Below are positions 25,380-33,873 of a stretch of DNA of 64,000 nucleotides, one piece after another. Position 1 is the stretch's first letter; every line of letters begins with the position of its first letter. The position numbers and the translations under genes were made by a program. This DNA is from Halapricum salinum (GTDB lineage: Archaea > Halobacteriota > Halobacteria > Halobacteriales > Haloarculaceae), in the NCBI RefSeq assembly GCF_004799665.1, contig NZ_CP031310.1, positions 2,224,887 to 2,288,886 of the forward strand. Direction: 5' to 3'. Under the pieces are notes generated by a model that did no database searches, was not told the DNA's origin, and worked only from the letters and a program-made list of their open reading frames with translations.

Positions 25380-26312
25380 TCAGACCCGCGGCTCGAAGTA
25401 CTCGATCGTCCGTTCGAGCCCCTCACGAAGGTCGATTTCGGGCTCCCAACCGAGTTCTCGCTTCGCTTTCGTGATGTCCGGGCGGCGGACGTCCGGATCC
25501 TGGGGCGGGAGTTCCTCGTGGGTGATCCCGCTGTCGCTGTCGCACAACTCGATGATGACCTCGGCCAGTTCGCGAATCGATCGCTCGTCGGGGTTGCCGA
25601 TGTTCACGGGCTCCTGGACGTCGCTGTCCATGAGCGCGACCAGGCCGTCGATCATATCCGAGACGTAGCAGAAACTCCGGGTCTGGCTGCCGTCGCCGTA
25701 GACAGTCAGGTCCTTGCTCGTCAGCGCTTGCTGGATAAAGTTCGGGATGACGCGCCCGTCATCGAGGCGCATCCGCGACCCGTAGGTGTTGAAGATCCGC
25801 GCGATCCGGATGTTCAGGCCGTGTTCTTCTTTGTACGCTCGCAACATCGCCTCGCCGTAGCGTTTGGACTCGTCGTAACACGAGCGCGGGCCGAACGGAT
25901 CGACGTTCCCGCGGTAGTCCTCGGGCTGGGGATTGACTTCTGGATCGCCGTAGACTTCGCTCGTGGAGGTGAAGAGGTACTTCGCGTCTTTCTCTTTGGC
26001 GAGTCCGAGCGTCTTGTGCGTCCCCAGCGCGCCCACCTTCAGCGTCTTGATCGGGTACTCGCGGTAGAACACTGGGGAGGCGAGACTCGCCAGGTGGAGA
26101 ACCCAGTCTAACTCTCCGTTGACGTGGACGAACTCGGTGACGTCGTGGTCGTGGAAGGTGAAGCCGTCCTCGTAGTAGATCTCCTCGAGGTTCTCGGTCC
26201 GGCCCGACACTCGGTTGTCCATCCCGATCACTTCGTGGCCGTCGTCGAGGAGGCGCTCACAGAGGTGCGAGCCGAGGAATCCCGCCGCCCCGGTGACGAG
26301 GACGCGACTCAT
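25380..26312 (-). CDS. NAD-dependent sugar epimerase/decarboxylase (UDP-glucuronate decarboxylase-like)
   Basis: The 310-residue extended SDR enzyme acts on a nucleotide sugar in the cytoplasm. The Rossmann motif VTGAAGFLGSHLCERLLDDG is at residues 6-25. The catalytic Tyr-x3-Lys appears in CYDESKRYGEAML, and STSEVYGDPEVNPQPEDYRG carries the serine. The Y-D-E-S-K-R-Y form and the NTYGSRMRLDDGRVIPNFI segment are closest to UDP-xylose synthase/decarboxylase-type enzymes, though 4-epimerase activity is possible. It overlaps the galU stop by four bases, so both are made together. This fits a pathway from UDP-glucose derivatives to glycan building blocks. Confidence 0.85.
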   Translation of the reverse strand: MSRVLVTGAAGFLGSHLCERLLDDGHEVIGMDNRVSGRTENLEEIYYEDGFTFHDHDVTEFVHVNGELDWVLHLASLASPVFYREYPIKTLKVGALGTHKTLGLAKEKDAKYLFTSTSEVYGDPEVNPQPEDYRGNVDPFGPRSCYDESKRYGEAMLRAYKEEHGLNIRIARIFNTYGSRMRLDDGRVIPNFIQQALTSKDLTVYGDGSQTRSFCYVSDMIDGLVALMDSDVQEPVNIGNPDERSIRELAEVIIELCDSDSGITHEELPPQDPDVRRPDITKAKRELGWEPEIDLREGLERTIEYFEPRV

Positions 26313-27172
26313 CGATACTCCGCGATGAGTTCTTCGACGGCGTCGTGCATCTCGCCGTCGTCGTGTTTGAGTGCCATCTCCAGGTTCGCCTTGAGCCAGC
26401 TCGGGATGTTCCCGATGTCGTAGCGATCCCCTTCGAGTTCGACCCCGCGGACGCTCTCAAGCTTGCGGATCGCGTCCGTGAGCTGGAGTTCGCCACCGAC
26501 ACCTTCGCTCGTCTCTTCGAGCACGTCGAAGATCTCGGGCGTGAGGACGTATCGACCCGTGATCGCGAGGTTCGACGGGGCCTGCTCACGCGCGGGCTTC
26601 TCGACGAAGTCGTTCACGGGGAAACACCCCGAGACGGTCTCCGGATCGTCGACGTCGGCGACGCCGTAGGAGGGGACGGTCTCCCAGGGCACTCGCTCCA
26701 GCGAGAGCACGGAGGTCTCGTACTCCTCGGCGTACGTGATGAGTCGTTCCGTGCACGGGCGGTGATTCTGGACGATGGTGTCACCGAGCAACAGTGCGAA
26801 CGGTTGATCGCCGACGTGTTTGCGGGCGTACAGCACGGCGTCACCGAGCCCGTTGCGCTCTTGCTGGCGGATGTAGTGGATGTCTGCGAGTTCCGAGATC
26901 CCACGGACGCGTTCGAGGCGGTCTTGTTTGCCGGCGGATTTGAGCTCCTCTTCGAGTTCGTAGGACTTGTCGAAGTGCTGTTCGATCGCCTGCTTGCCCC
27001 GGCCCGTGATGAAGAGGATGTCGTCGATGCCGGCGGCCACGGCCTCCTCGACGACGTACTGGATCGTCGGCTTGTCCAGCACGGGCATCATCTCCTTGGG
27101 CTGGGCTTTGGTCACGGGGAGAAACCGGGTTCCGAACCCCGCGGCGGGGATGACCGCTTTCGAGACGTCCAT
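26309..27172 (-). CDS. galU: UTP-glucose-1-phosphate uridylyltransferase
   Basis: The 287-residue enzyme makes UDP-glucose from UTP and glucose-1-phosphate. The N-terminus has the signature AAGFGTRFLPVTKAQPKEMM, with KPTIQYVVEEAVAAGID following, LLGDTIVQ as the nucleotide-metal strand, and FVEKP near residue 192. The length is normal for the family. In haloarchaea homologues (AglF-type) serve S-layer N-glycosylation. It lies downstream of a clear TATA box and upstream of, and overlapping, an epimerase/decarboxylase. The 5' two-thirds and promoter are duplicated at 31412-32008. Confidence 0.9.
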   Translation of the reverse strand: MDVSKAVIPAAGFGTRFLPVTKAQPKEMMPVLDKPTIQYVVEEAVAAGIDDILFITGRGKQAIEQHFDKSYELEEELKSAGKQDRLERVRGISELADIHYIRQQERNGLGDAVLYARKHVGDQPFALLLGDTIVQNHRPCTERLITYAEEYETSVLSLERVPWETVPSYGVADVDDPETVSGCFPVNDFVEKPAREQAPSNLAITGRYVLTPEIFDVLEETSEGVGGELQLTDAIRKLESVRGVELEGDRYDIGNIPSWLKANLEMALKHDDGEMHDAVEELIAEYR

Positions 27173-27215
27173 GAATGTGCGTCTGTTCTGCGAGCGCGGG
27201 TTTATATCTTGAGGG
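26619..27215 (-). repeat. Direct repeat copy 1 (galU promoter and 5' part), 597 bp
   Basis: These bases match 31412-32008 with only about a dozen differences, in the same orientation. The match runs from GGGAAACACCCCGAGACGG to TTTATATCTTGAGGG and stops sharply at both ends. This copy belongs to the intact galU gene. Confidence 0.9.
27201..27210 (-). promoter_or_regulatory. galU TATA box
   Basis: Read on the minus strand the box is AAGATATAAA, 28 bases before the ATG at 27172. This places the transcript start within a few bases of the start codon. The same box is preserved in the duplicated copy at 31994-32003. Confidence 0.65.
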
Positions 27216-27296
27216 CTTTCCGTCACCTCCGAGTGAACTCCGCGCTTTTGGCCGTTCCAGAGACAGCGGTGCGGACAGTCGCAGGGACACTCCTGC

Positions 27297-29954
27297 TCAG
27301 GTCCGGTCACTGCCGAGGTCGATTTCGACTCGAAGCCCGCCTGCGGCACTCTCTGTGAGCTGAATCGACCAGCCGTGCGCATCGACGATCTCCTTGACGA
27401 TCGCCAAGCCGAAGCCGGTCCCGTCTACAGTCGTCGAATATCCGGCCTCGAAGACTGCCGCACGCTTCTCGGCAGGGATACCGGGGCCGTCGTCCGCGAG
27501 GAAAAAGCCGGTGTCTGTATCGCCGACGGTCACGGTTACCTCGGGGCCGCCGTGTTCGATCGCATTCCGGACGAGGTTCTCGAACAGTTGCTTGAGACGG
27601 CTCGGATCGGCTTCGATCGTGCGTTCGGTCTGGACATCGAGCGTCGCAGTGTCCGTGTCCACGTTCTGCCAGCAGTCTTCGAAGAGAGATGCCAGCTGGA
27701 CCGCTTCTAATTCCTGAACACGATTCCCCTCACGCGCGAGCGTCAGCAGGTCCTCGATCAAGGTCTCCATCCGTTCGAGCGCCGTTTCGATGGGCTCGAT
27801 GTGCTCGCTCTCGCAGTCGTCTCTGAGGAGATCGAGCCGGCCGTCTGCGACCTGCAGTGGGCTCTGGAGGTCGTGGGAGACGACGCTCGCGAACTCCTCG
27901 AGGCGTTCGTTCTGACGCGACAACTCGCGCTCGCGTTCGCGCAGCCGCTCGGTCTGGTCTACTTGGTCGAGTGCCGTCGCGGTGTTGCTGGCCAGGATTC
28001 GGCCCAGGACGATGTCGTGTTGATCGAACGCTTTGTGTTCGTCCGATCCGGCGATCAGGATCCCGCCATCACCGACCGGCAGATAGAGTTCACTCTCGAT
28101 CGGCGACTCCGAGTTGTAGATGTCTGAGTCCTCGTGGACATCGTCGAGTGCGACTGGATCGCCAGATTCGAAGACTCGCCAGGCGATGCTCTCGTCTGTT
28201 TCGAACGTCGGGGGCTCACCGATGATCGCGCGGCCAGCGTCGGCGATCGCTTTCGGGGCGAGCGCTGACCGCTGCTCGTCGTAGAGATAGAGCGCGTTCG
28301 CGTCCATACCCAGGATATCTCGCGCGGCTTCAGCGCTGATGTCGGCGACTTCTTGATGTGTCTCTGCAGCCATCAACTCTCGCGTCGTCTCGTTGAGCGC
28401 TTCGAGTTTCTGCTCGCGGGTTTCCTGTTCGGTGATGTCACTGTACACCCACAGGTGTCCTTCCCCACCCGGGAGTTCGATCGGTTCGTAACGCCGCTCG
28501 AACGTCCGGCCGTCACGCAGTTCGAGTCGTTCGTCTCGGACGGGATCGCGCTCTTCGATGAGCGTCTCGATGCGATCGGTAAAGGCGTCTGCATCGACGA
28601 ACAGATCGCTAGCCTCCGCAGCCAACTCGTCACAGTCAGCTCCAGCCAGTGACTCCGGCGTCCCGGAAAATCCGAAGAGTTCGAGCAGTCGTTCGTTGGT
28701 CGCCAGTACGTTTCGCGAACTGTCTTCGGCGAGGACGCCCACAGGGAGTGTCCCGAACAGCGTCGAGAGGAGCGCGTTGGTCTGCTCGAGTTCGTCTTCG
28801 TACGCCTTGCGTTCGGTGATGTCTCGGTTGTTCGTGATGATCCCCGATATCACGGGATGCTCGAGTTCGTTTCGACCGCGGACTTCGAGCCAGCGCCACT
28901 CTCCATCGGCCGAGCGAAATCGGGCTTCGGAGGTAACGACGCCCGAGGGGTCTTCCACGAGGGCAGTAAACGTCTCGTACAACGTCTCGACGTCGTCAGG
29001 ATGGACGAGGTCGAACCCGTTCTCACCGATCAGTTCGTCCTGTTCGTAGCCCAAGATCCGTGTTGCTGAGGGGCTTTGATACTTGATCCGGCCAGTTTCG
29101 TCGAGAACAGTGATGATGTCGCTCGACCCTTCGAGATACGCTTCGTACTCTTCGAGTTCTCGTTCACGTGCTTTACGCTCGGTAATCTCCCTGGCAGAGA
29201 CGATGATCGACACGACTGTACCCTCCTCGTCTCTGACTGGCCTAAACACACCTTCGACAGTATAGGGGTCACCTGCTGGTGTTTGCAGGTCGGCCTCGAA
29301 GTTGACGTACTCGCCGTTCGCTGCCCGGCCGATCCACTCCTGGACGTCTGATTCGCTGAGATCCGAGTGGGCGAACCACGGCGTCTCCCAGAACCGCGTT
29401 CCAGTCAGGTTCTCGCGAGCCTTGCTGACGTACTCCATCGCTGTTTCGTTGACGTCGAGGACAGACCCATCTGTATCGAGCAGTCCGACGAGGATGTTCG
29501 GATCGTCGAATATCGCCTGATACCGGCGCTGGCTCTGTTCGACTAACTGTTGAGATCGGTCGTGTCCGACCGCGTTGACGATCCGATTGGCCAGCACCGT
29601 ATACTGATCCGTCCCCTTCTCTTTCTGGAGGTAATCGGTCACACCAGCGGAGATCGCGTCGCTTGCAACTTCCTCGGACCCTCTCCCCGTGAAGAGAATG
29701 AACGGTAGATCTGGCTCAGTCTCCCGGACTGTTTGCAGAAACTCGATACCGTTCTGCCCGGGCATCTCGTAATCAGAGACGATACAGTCGACGCTCTCGC
29801 TCTGGAGTCGGTCCAGTCCCTCTTTTGCATCTGCTGCGGTCTCGACTGTAATCCGATCGTCTTCACGCTGGAGAAACTCGGATGCCAACTCCGTCACACT
29901 CGGATCGTCGTCGACGTGGAGAACTCGGATCGTCTCTGAAGGCCCGTCGACCAT
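27297..29954 (-). CDS. Receiver-PAS-GAF hybrid sensor histidine kinase
   Basis: The product has 885 residues from ATG 29954 (a TTG at 29963 is the alternative). Residues 8-125 form a receiver domain with acidic pocket VDDDPS and phosphoacceptor Asp61 (CIVSDYEMPGQ). Three PAS domains follow (about 145-265, 275-395, 405-510), then a GAF domain (about 515-660). The kinase part has the H-box VVSHDLQSPLQVADG near 690, N-box LVRNAIEHGG and G-boxes LADDGPGIP and GTGFGLAIVKEIV. It is a soluble, haloarchaeal-type kinase with no membrane segment. No output regulator is adjacent. The gene sits inside the segment bounded by the two galU repeats. Confidence 0.9.
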   Translation of the reverse strand: MVDGPSETIRVLHVDDDPSVTELASEFLQREDDRITVETAADAKEGLDRLQSESVDCIVSDYEMPGQNGIEFLQTVRETEPDLPFILFTGRGSEEVASDAISAGVTDYLQKEKGTDQYTVLANRIVNAVGHDRSQQLVEQSQRRYQAIFDDPNILVGLLDTDGSVLDVNETAMEYVSKARENLTGTRFWETPWFAHSDLSESDVQEWIGRAANGEYVNFEADLQTPAGDPYTVEGVFRPVRDEEGTVVSIIVSAREITERKARERELEEYEAYLEGSSDIITVLDETGRIKYQSPSATRILGYEQDELIGENGFDLVHPDDVETLYETFTALVEDPSGVVTSEARFRSADGEWRWLEVRGRNELEHPVISGIITNNRDITERKAYEDELEQTNALLSTLFGTLPVGVLAEDSSRNVLATNERLLELFGFSGTPESLAGADCDELAAEASDLFVDADAFTDRIETLIEERDPVRDERLELRDGRTFERRYEPIELPGGEGHLWVYSDITEQETREQKLEALNETTRELMAAETHQEVADISAEAARDILGMDANALYLYDEQRSALAPKAIADAGRAIIGEPPTFETDESIAWRVFESGDPVALDDVHEDSDIYNSESPIESELYLPVGDGGILIAGSDEHKAFDQHDIVLGRILASNTATALDQVDQTERLRERERELSRQNERLEEFASVVSHDLQSPLQVADGRLDLLRDDCESEHIEPIETALERMETLIEDLLTLAREGNRVQELEAVQLASLFEDCWQNVDTDTATLDVQTERTIEADPSRLKQLFENLVRNAIEHGGPEVTVTVGDTDTGFFLADDGPGIPAEKRAAVFEAGYSTTVDGTGFGLAIVKEIVDAHGWSIQLTESAAGGLRVEIDLGSDRT

Positions 29955-30065
29955 TACCGTCAAGTTAGTTTATCAGACGAATAACGGTTGGGGCACCAGT
30001 ATCGGATTCGAGATTTGTCTACCGATACGTACACCGAAGCGTCTCGTGAACACACGTGCGACTGG

Positions 30066-31358
30066 CTAGTCGGCGTGAGCGGGTCGCCGTTCGACAGTCG
30101 TCGCTGGCTGCGACGTGATCGCGCGAAGCGTTGCCCAGACGAGTATCGTGACGAGTCCGAGAAGCGGCAGCGAGGCGACAGTCAGCAACTCTCTCACGAC
30201 GAACAACAGATGCGACCGAATTGGGTCAGGCACGCCAGCTACCGTCAGCCCCGTCGCGATCTGTGCGGGCTGGACCGGAAACGCGATCGTGACGATCCCC
30301 GCCAACAGCAGCGACTGCGCGCGACTCGCCGCGTCGAGATACAGGAGGGTGAGAATCGGGAAGTAGGCGTAGACGACGTACAGTGCGTTCGACGCTGGCG
30401 AGACCAGCAACATGGCGATAGTGGCGACGAGATACGTCGTGAGTCGACCAGTGAGGCCGTGCTCACGGCGTGCGACGAGCGCCAGCGACGGTGTCACGAC
30501 GAGCACGGACAGCGGCAGGTACAGGTGCGGGTCGATCTGGGGGAGGAGTTGGGAGAGCGGCCGATGCAGCGACATCGCGAAGAAATCCGGCGAGACAGTG
30601 CCAGCGAACTCCGCAACGCGACTGCGAGTGGCGAGAACGTCGAGATAGCGCCAGTAGGCATCGAGGCCGAACCAGACCCAGCCGAGGGCGAGCCCGGCGA
30701 GTCCAGTGAGGGTGGCGGCGAGGACGGCGCGCCAGGCGCGCCGCCAGACGAGCCAGAGACCTAGGACGACGGGAAAGACCTTCACGAGACTCGCGCCGGC
30801 GAGAGCGACGCCTGCAATGTCCTCTCTATCGCGTTCGAGTGCGACGAACGCACCCGCCAGGGCGAGTGCGATCAGCATATCGACCTGGCCCTGTCCGAAG
30901 ACGGCCATCGCGGGCGCGGTACCGAGACAGAACCCGCCGATGAGCAGGCGATCGACGCTGGACAGTCTCGCTCGTCTGGCTTCGATCGTGTGTATCGTGA
31001 GTGCCGCGAGTGCGAGCGCCATACCGACGTTGCACAGCGTCTGCAGGGCGAAGGCGACCTTCCAGCCACCAGCGGCGGCCTGGGGCAGGAATAGCACGAC
31101 AGATATCGGCGGGTAGACGTACGAGACACCTGGAATGTCGGTCTGGATGCCGACGAACGGTTGGCCGTGGAGGGCGGCCTCTGCGGCCGTGTAGTAGGCG
31201 CGGAAGTCCCACGCGAAGTACGTCGTCTCGGCCATCCCGAAGAAGTACATCGGTACCAGCAGGCCACCGATGATACCGGCCAGCAATACTATGCGGAGGG
31301 TGTTGGGTGCGTGCAATCGCTGTCGGAGGGGGAGGGGAGATCCGGGGCGGGGCGACAT
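30066..31358 (-). CDS. Multi-pass GT87/DUF2029-like glycosyltransferase
   Basis: The product has 430 residues from ATG 31358 (MSPRPGSPLPL). The longer frame upstream is antisense-like shadow of the galU fragment. About ten hydrophobic segments are seen. The first extracytoplasmic loop holds the family motif WDFRAYYTAAEAALHGQPFV with acidic residues, and TDIPGVSYVYPPISVVLFLP follows, as in polyprenyl-phosphate-mannose-dependent enzymes of the GT-C type. It likely adds a sugar from a dolichol-phosphate donor outside the membrane. A truncated galU copy with its promoter lies directly upstream and could now drive it. Confidence 0.8.
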   Translation of the reverse strand: MSPRPGSPLPLRQRLHAPNTLRIVLLAGIIGGLLVPMYFFGMAETTYFAWDFRAYYTAAEAALHGQPFVGIQTDIPGVSYVYPPISVVLFLPQAAAGGWKVAFALQTLCNVGMALALAALTIHTIEARRARLSSVDRLLIGGFCLGTAPAMAVFGQGQVDMLIALALAGAFVALERDREDIAGVALAGASLVKVFPVVLGLWLVWRRAWRAVLAATLTGLAGLALGWVWFGLDAYWRYLDVLATRSRVAEFAGTVSPDFFAMSLHRPLSQLLPQIDPHLYLPLSVLVVTPSLALVARREHGLTGRLTTYLVATIAMLLVSPASNALYVVYAYFPILTLLYLDAASRAQSLLLAGIVTIAFPVQPAQIATGLTVAGVPDPIRSHLLFVVRELLTVASLPLLGLVTILVWATLRAITSQPATTVERRPAHAD

Positions 31359-31411
31359 CGAGAGGCTGTACTCGTGGGCGGCGGATAATGGGTGAGCGCG
31401 TGTTTCTGAGC

Positions 31412-31965
31412 GGGAAACACCCCGAGACGGTCTCCGGATCGTCGACGTCGGCGACGCCGTAGGAGGGGACGGTCTCCCAGGGCACTCGCTCCAGCGAGAG
31501 CACGGAGGTCTCGTACTCCTCGGCGTACGTGATGAGCCGTTCCGTGCACGGGCGGTGATTCTGGACGATGGTGTCACCGAGCAACAGTGCGAACGGCTGG
31601 TCGCCGACGTGTTTGCGGGCGTACAGCACGGCGTCACCGAGCCCGTTGCGCTCTTGCTGGCGGATGTAGTGGATGTCTGCGAGTTCTGAGATCCCACGGA
31701 CGCGTTCGAGGCGGTCTTGTTTGCCGGCGGATTTGAGCTCCTCTTCGAGTTCGTAGGACTTGTCGAAGTGCTGTTCGATCGCCTGCTTGCCCCGGCCCGT
31801 GATGAAGAGGATGTCGTCGATGCCGGCGGCCACGGCCTCCTCGACGACGTACTGGATCGTCGGCTTGTCCAGCACGGGCATCATCTCCTTGGGCTGGGCT
31901 TTGGTCACGGGGGGAAATCGGGTTCCGAACCCCGCGGCGGGGATGACCGCTTTCGAGACGTCCAT
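31412..31965 (-). pseudogene. Truncated galU copy (first 184 codons)
   Basis: ATG 31965 begins MDVSKAVIPAAGFGTRFPPV, nearly identical to galU, but after CFP the frame runs into antisense of the GT87-like gene (LRNTRSPIIRRPRVQ...). Leu18 in the GTRFLP signature is changed to Pro. The C-terminal hundred residues that complete the sugar-binding domain are missing. It is unlikely to be an active enzyme. Its promoter is intact, so a transcript through the downstream glycosyltransferase is plausible. Confidence 0.85.
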
Positions 31966-32008
31966 GAATGTGCGTCTGTTCTGTGAACGCGGGTTTATAT
32001 CTTGAGGG
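31412..32008 (-). repeat. Direct repeat copy 2 (galU promoter and 5' part)
   Basis: This is the second copy of the 597-bp repeat, same orientation, starting 4793 bp from copy 1. It carries the TATA box at 31994-32003. The sequence around it is unrelated to galU. Confidence 0.9.
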
Positions 32009-32121
32009 GGCGGGTTTCGAACCCAGCGGTAAACGATGACCTTCCCCGGACTCGGGACACTGCCGGGACCGTTCTGCAAACGCCGGAGAGGAGAGAAATA
32101 TTTGATCGTCCGCAGGCGAAG

Positions 32122-32757
32122 CTATTCGTCGTCTTCTGTTGGTGGTTCGCCGCGCTCGGAAGTCTCCCCCGGGGGAGTGACAGCAACGAGGAGCATCCGT
32201 CCGACGTACCCCTCCCGAAGATCGTCGACAGTCACGTTCAGCCACACTATGAGGATCGCTATTCCGAGGACACACGACCAGATACCAATTCGTCCAGATA
32301 GCGTCTCACCACCGACGAACAGAGTGGTGAGATTCAGAAGTGCCACGAGTGCGACGACAGTGCCAACGACACGAACGTGTGACCCTCGATAAAAATCGAT
32401 GATGTCAGCACTTACTATTCTTCGAACGCCACCGAATGTTCGCTCCAGCTGGTCGGACGTGTGGTCGAAGACTGCGAGCAGAATCCTGACAGTCCAGGAC
32501 CCTCTCGGGGATTTACTGGCAGAGGCCACTGGTCCAGCTGTCAGAACCCGGAACGTCAACGAAGCGCGAACCCACCCTGCTACTACTTTCTCGTTCGCCG
32601 TCAGGGTGCTGTTCTCATCAGCAGCTTCGAGCGCCATTTGCAGACCTCTCCCTCCCTGCACTGTGTCTGAATTCGCTGCTGCTATGCGGACCGTGGTCAG
32701 AAGTTGCGCGTACAGTATATATACGGTAGAATTTTGTACTACAGTCGATTTGAACAT
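32122..32757 (-). CDS. Membrane protein of unknown function
   Basis: This is a 211-residue protein. The N-terminal 115 residues are soluble-type with several Ser/Thr- and Glu-rich helices (MALEAADENSTLTANEKVVA, SDQLERTFGGVRRIVSADII). Two hydrophobic helices follow (VVGTVVALVALLNLTTLFVG and IGIWSCVLGIAILIVWLNV), then a cytoplasmic acidic tail. The start lies 2 bases after the stop of the DUF4330 gene, so the two form an operon. I do not recognise the family. It may partner the DUF4330 protein at the membrane. Confidence 0.7.
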   Translation of the reverse strand: MFKSTVVQNSTVYILYAQLLTTVRIAAANSDTVQGGRGLQMALEAADENSTLTANEKVVAGWVRASLTFRVLTAGPVASASKSPRGSWTVRILLAVFDHTSDQLERTFGGVRRIVSADIIDFYRGSHVRVVGTVVALVALLNLTTLFVGGETLSGRIGIWSCVLGIAILIVWLNVTVDDLREGYVGRMLLVAVTPPGETSERGEPPTEDDE

Positions 32758-32759
32758 TT

Positions 32760-33836
32760 TCAGTCCCCGTCGAAGTCCACGACAGTCCCTCTGACACGGA
32801 TGTGGCCGAAATCTAGCGTAACGACCCTGCCGATACGCAGTGGTGCACCATGAAAGTAGAGATGGTCGCCGAGACGTCGGCCTTCGACAGCAAGCACGAG
32901 AGAGATATCACGCTGTGTCGGATGAGACGCGGTAACGAATTCACCACTGTCAGTCGTCAGGACCGTGCTCGCCGGACTCGACGACAGATCGGTTATCGTC
33001 GCAGGTGTACCCAGGTGAGATTCGTTTAGGCCCACAGTGAGTGCGTCCGAACGAGTCGCACTGACCCCTTCCAGAGACACGACGACAGTCGTGGGCGTCG
33101 ACTCGCCAACAGGTTCCAGACGACCGACAGAATCAACGACGCCGGCGACTGTCCCGTTCTCCAGATACAGCGGGTGCTGTACGCCGGGACGAACAGGCTG
33201 ACCGCCGTACATCGGATATCCATCTATCCGAACCGTTGGAAGTGATACTCCCAGCCCAATTCGATACATAGAGGCGTTTTCGATCGGATATGCCGAGGCC
33301 GATTCGACCTGTCCAACGGCTTCAGTACCGATTCGAAGGGTGCCATCTCGCTGTATCCTGTCGAGGCGTGACTCGGAAACTGTCGCCGAAAATCGAACGT
33401 CAGTCTGGTCTACGCGAAGCGTCGATTGATTCGAGAACTGCCGAACTGTTCCGTTGATCGCGTACGATTCAGTTTCGAATCGGTGGCGAGGTCCCGCCTT
33501 GGGCTTCTCCGCTCCTGCCCCGATGGCCACTTTCGCGACTGTAACGACGGTTCCGTTCCGCCCTGGTGTCCTGAATACGTCTGTGACGTTCATGCCCCCG
33601 GGACCATCCGCAATACTGATCCTGTCACCAGGCGCGACTTCTGGCTCAAGACCCTCTAACTGCGGTTCGAAAATCACTGTCATATGCGAGGGGGCGTCAG
33701 GGTCAGTAGTCCTCTCACCATCCAGAACTACGAGAAAAACGCCAGCTACGACCGCAGAAACGACGAAGACGAGGACGATGGCGTCGATGAGATTCACCAC
33801 GCCGAATAGCCGACCGTCGTCATCAACGAGTGGCAT
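32760..33836 (-). CDS. DUF4330-type membrane-anchored protein
   Basis: The 358-residue protein begins MPLVDDDGRLFGVVNLIDAI, followed by VLVFVVSAVVAGVFLVVL, the D-x-x-G-R-L-F-G-x-x-N-x-x-D plus membrane helix typical of DUF4330. The rest is a large extracytoplasmic beta-rich domain with recurring patterns (VAPGDRISIADG, LRIGTEAVGQVESA, ATITDLSSSPAST). Members are found beside polysaccharide-export genes and resemble membrane-fusion or ABC-associated subunits. It may link glycan export to the cell surface. It is the first gene of a two-gene operon with the small membrane protein. Confidence 0.75.
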   Translation of the reverse strand: MPLVDDDGRLFGVVNLIDAIVLVFVVSAVVAGVFLVVLDGERTTDPDAPSHMTVIFEPQLEGLEPEVAPGDRISIADGPGGMNVTDVFRTPGRNGTVVTVAKVAIGAGAEKPKAGPRHRFETESYAINGTVRQFSNQSTLRVDQTDVRFSATVSESRLDRIQRDGTLRIGTEAVGQVESASAYPIENASMYRIGLGVSLPTVRIDGYPMYGGQPVRPGVQHPLYLENGTVAGVVDSVGRLEPVGESTPTTVVVSLEGVSATRSDALTVGLNESHLGTPATITDLSSSPASTVLTTDSGEFVTASHPTQRDISLVLAVEGRRLGDHLYFHGAPLRIGRVVTLDFGHIRVRGTVVDFDGD

Positions 33837-33873
33837 CTGTTGCCTCGATTGATACTCGTACGGCCTATAATGG

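Noticed and set aside
30826-32079. 417-codon minus-strand frame fusing galU-like sequence to a Pro/Arg-rich tail
   Set aside because: After codon 184 it is out of frame across the GT87-like gene. Treated as a truncated galU pseudogene.
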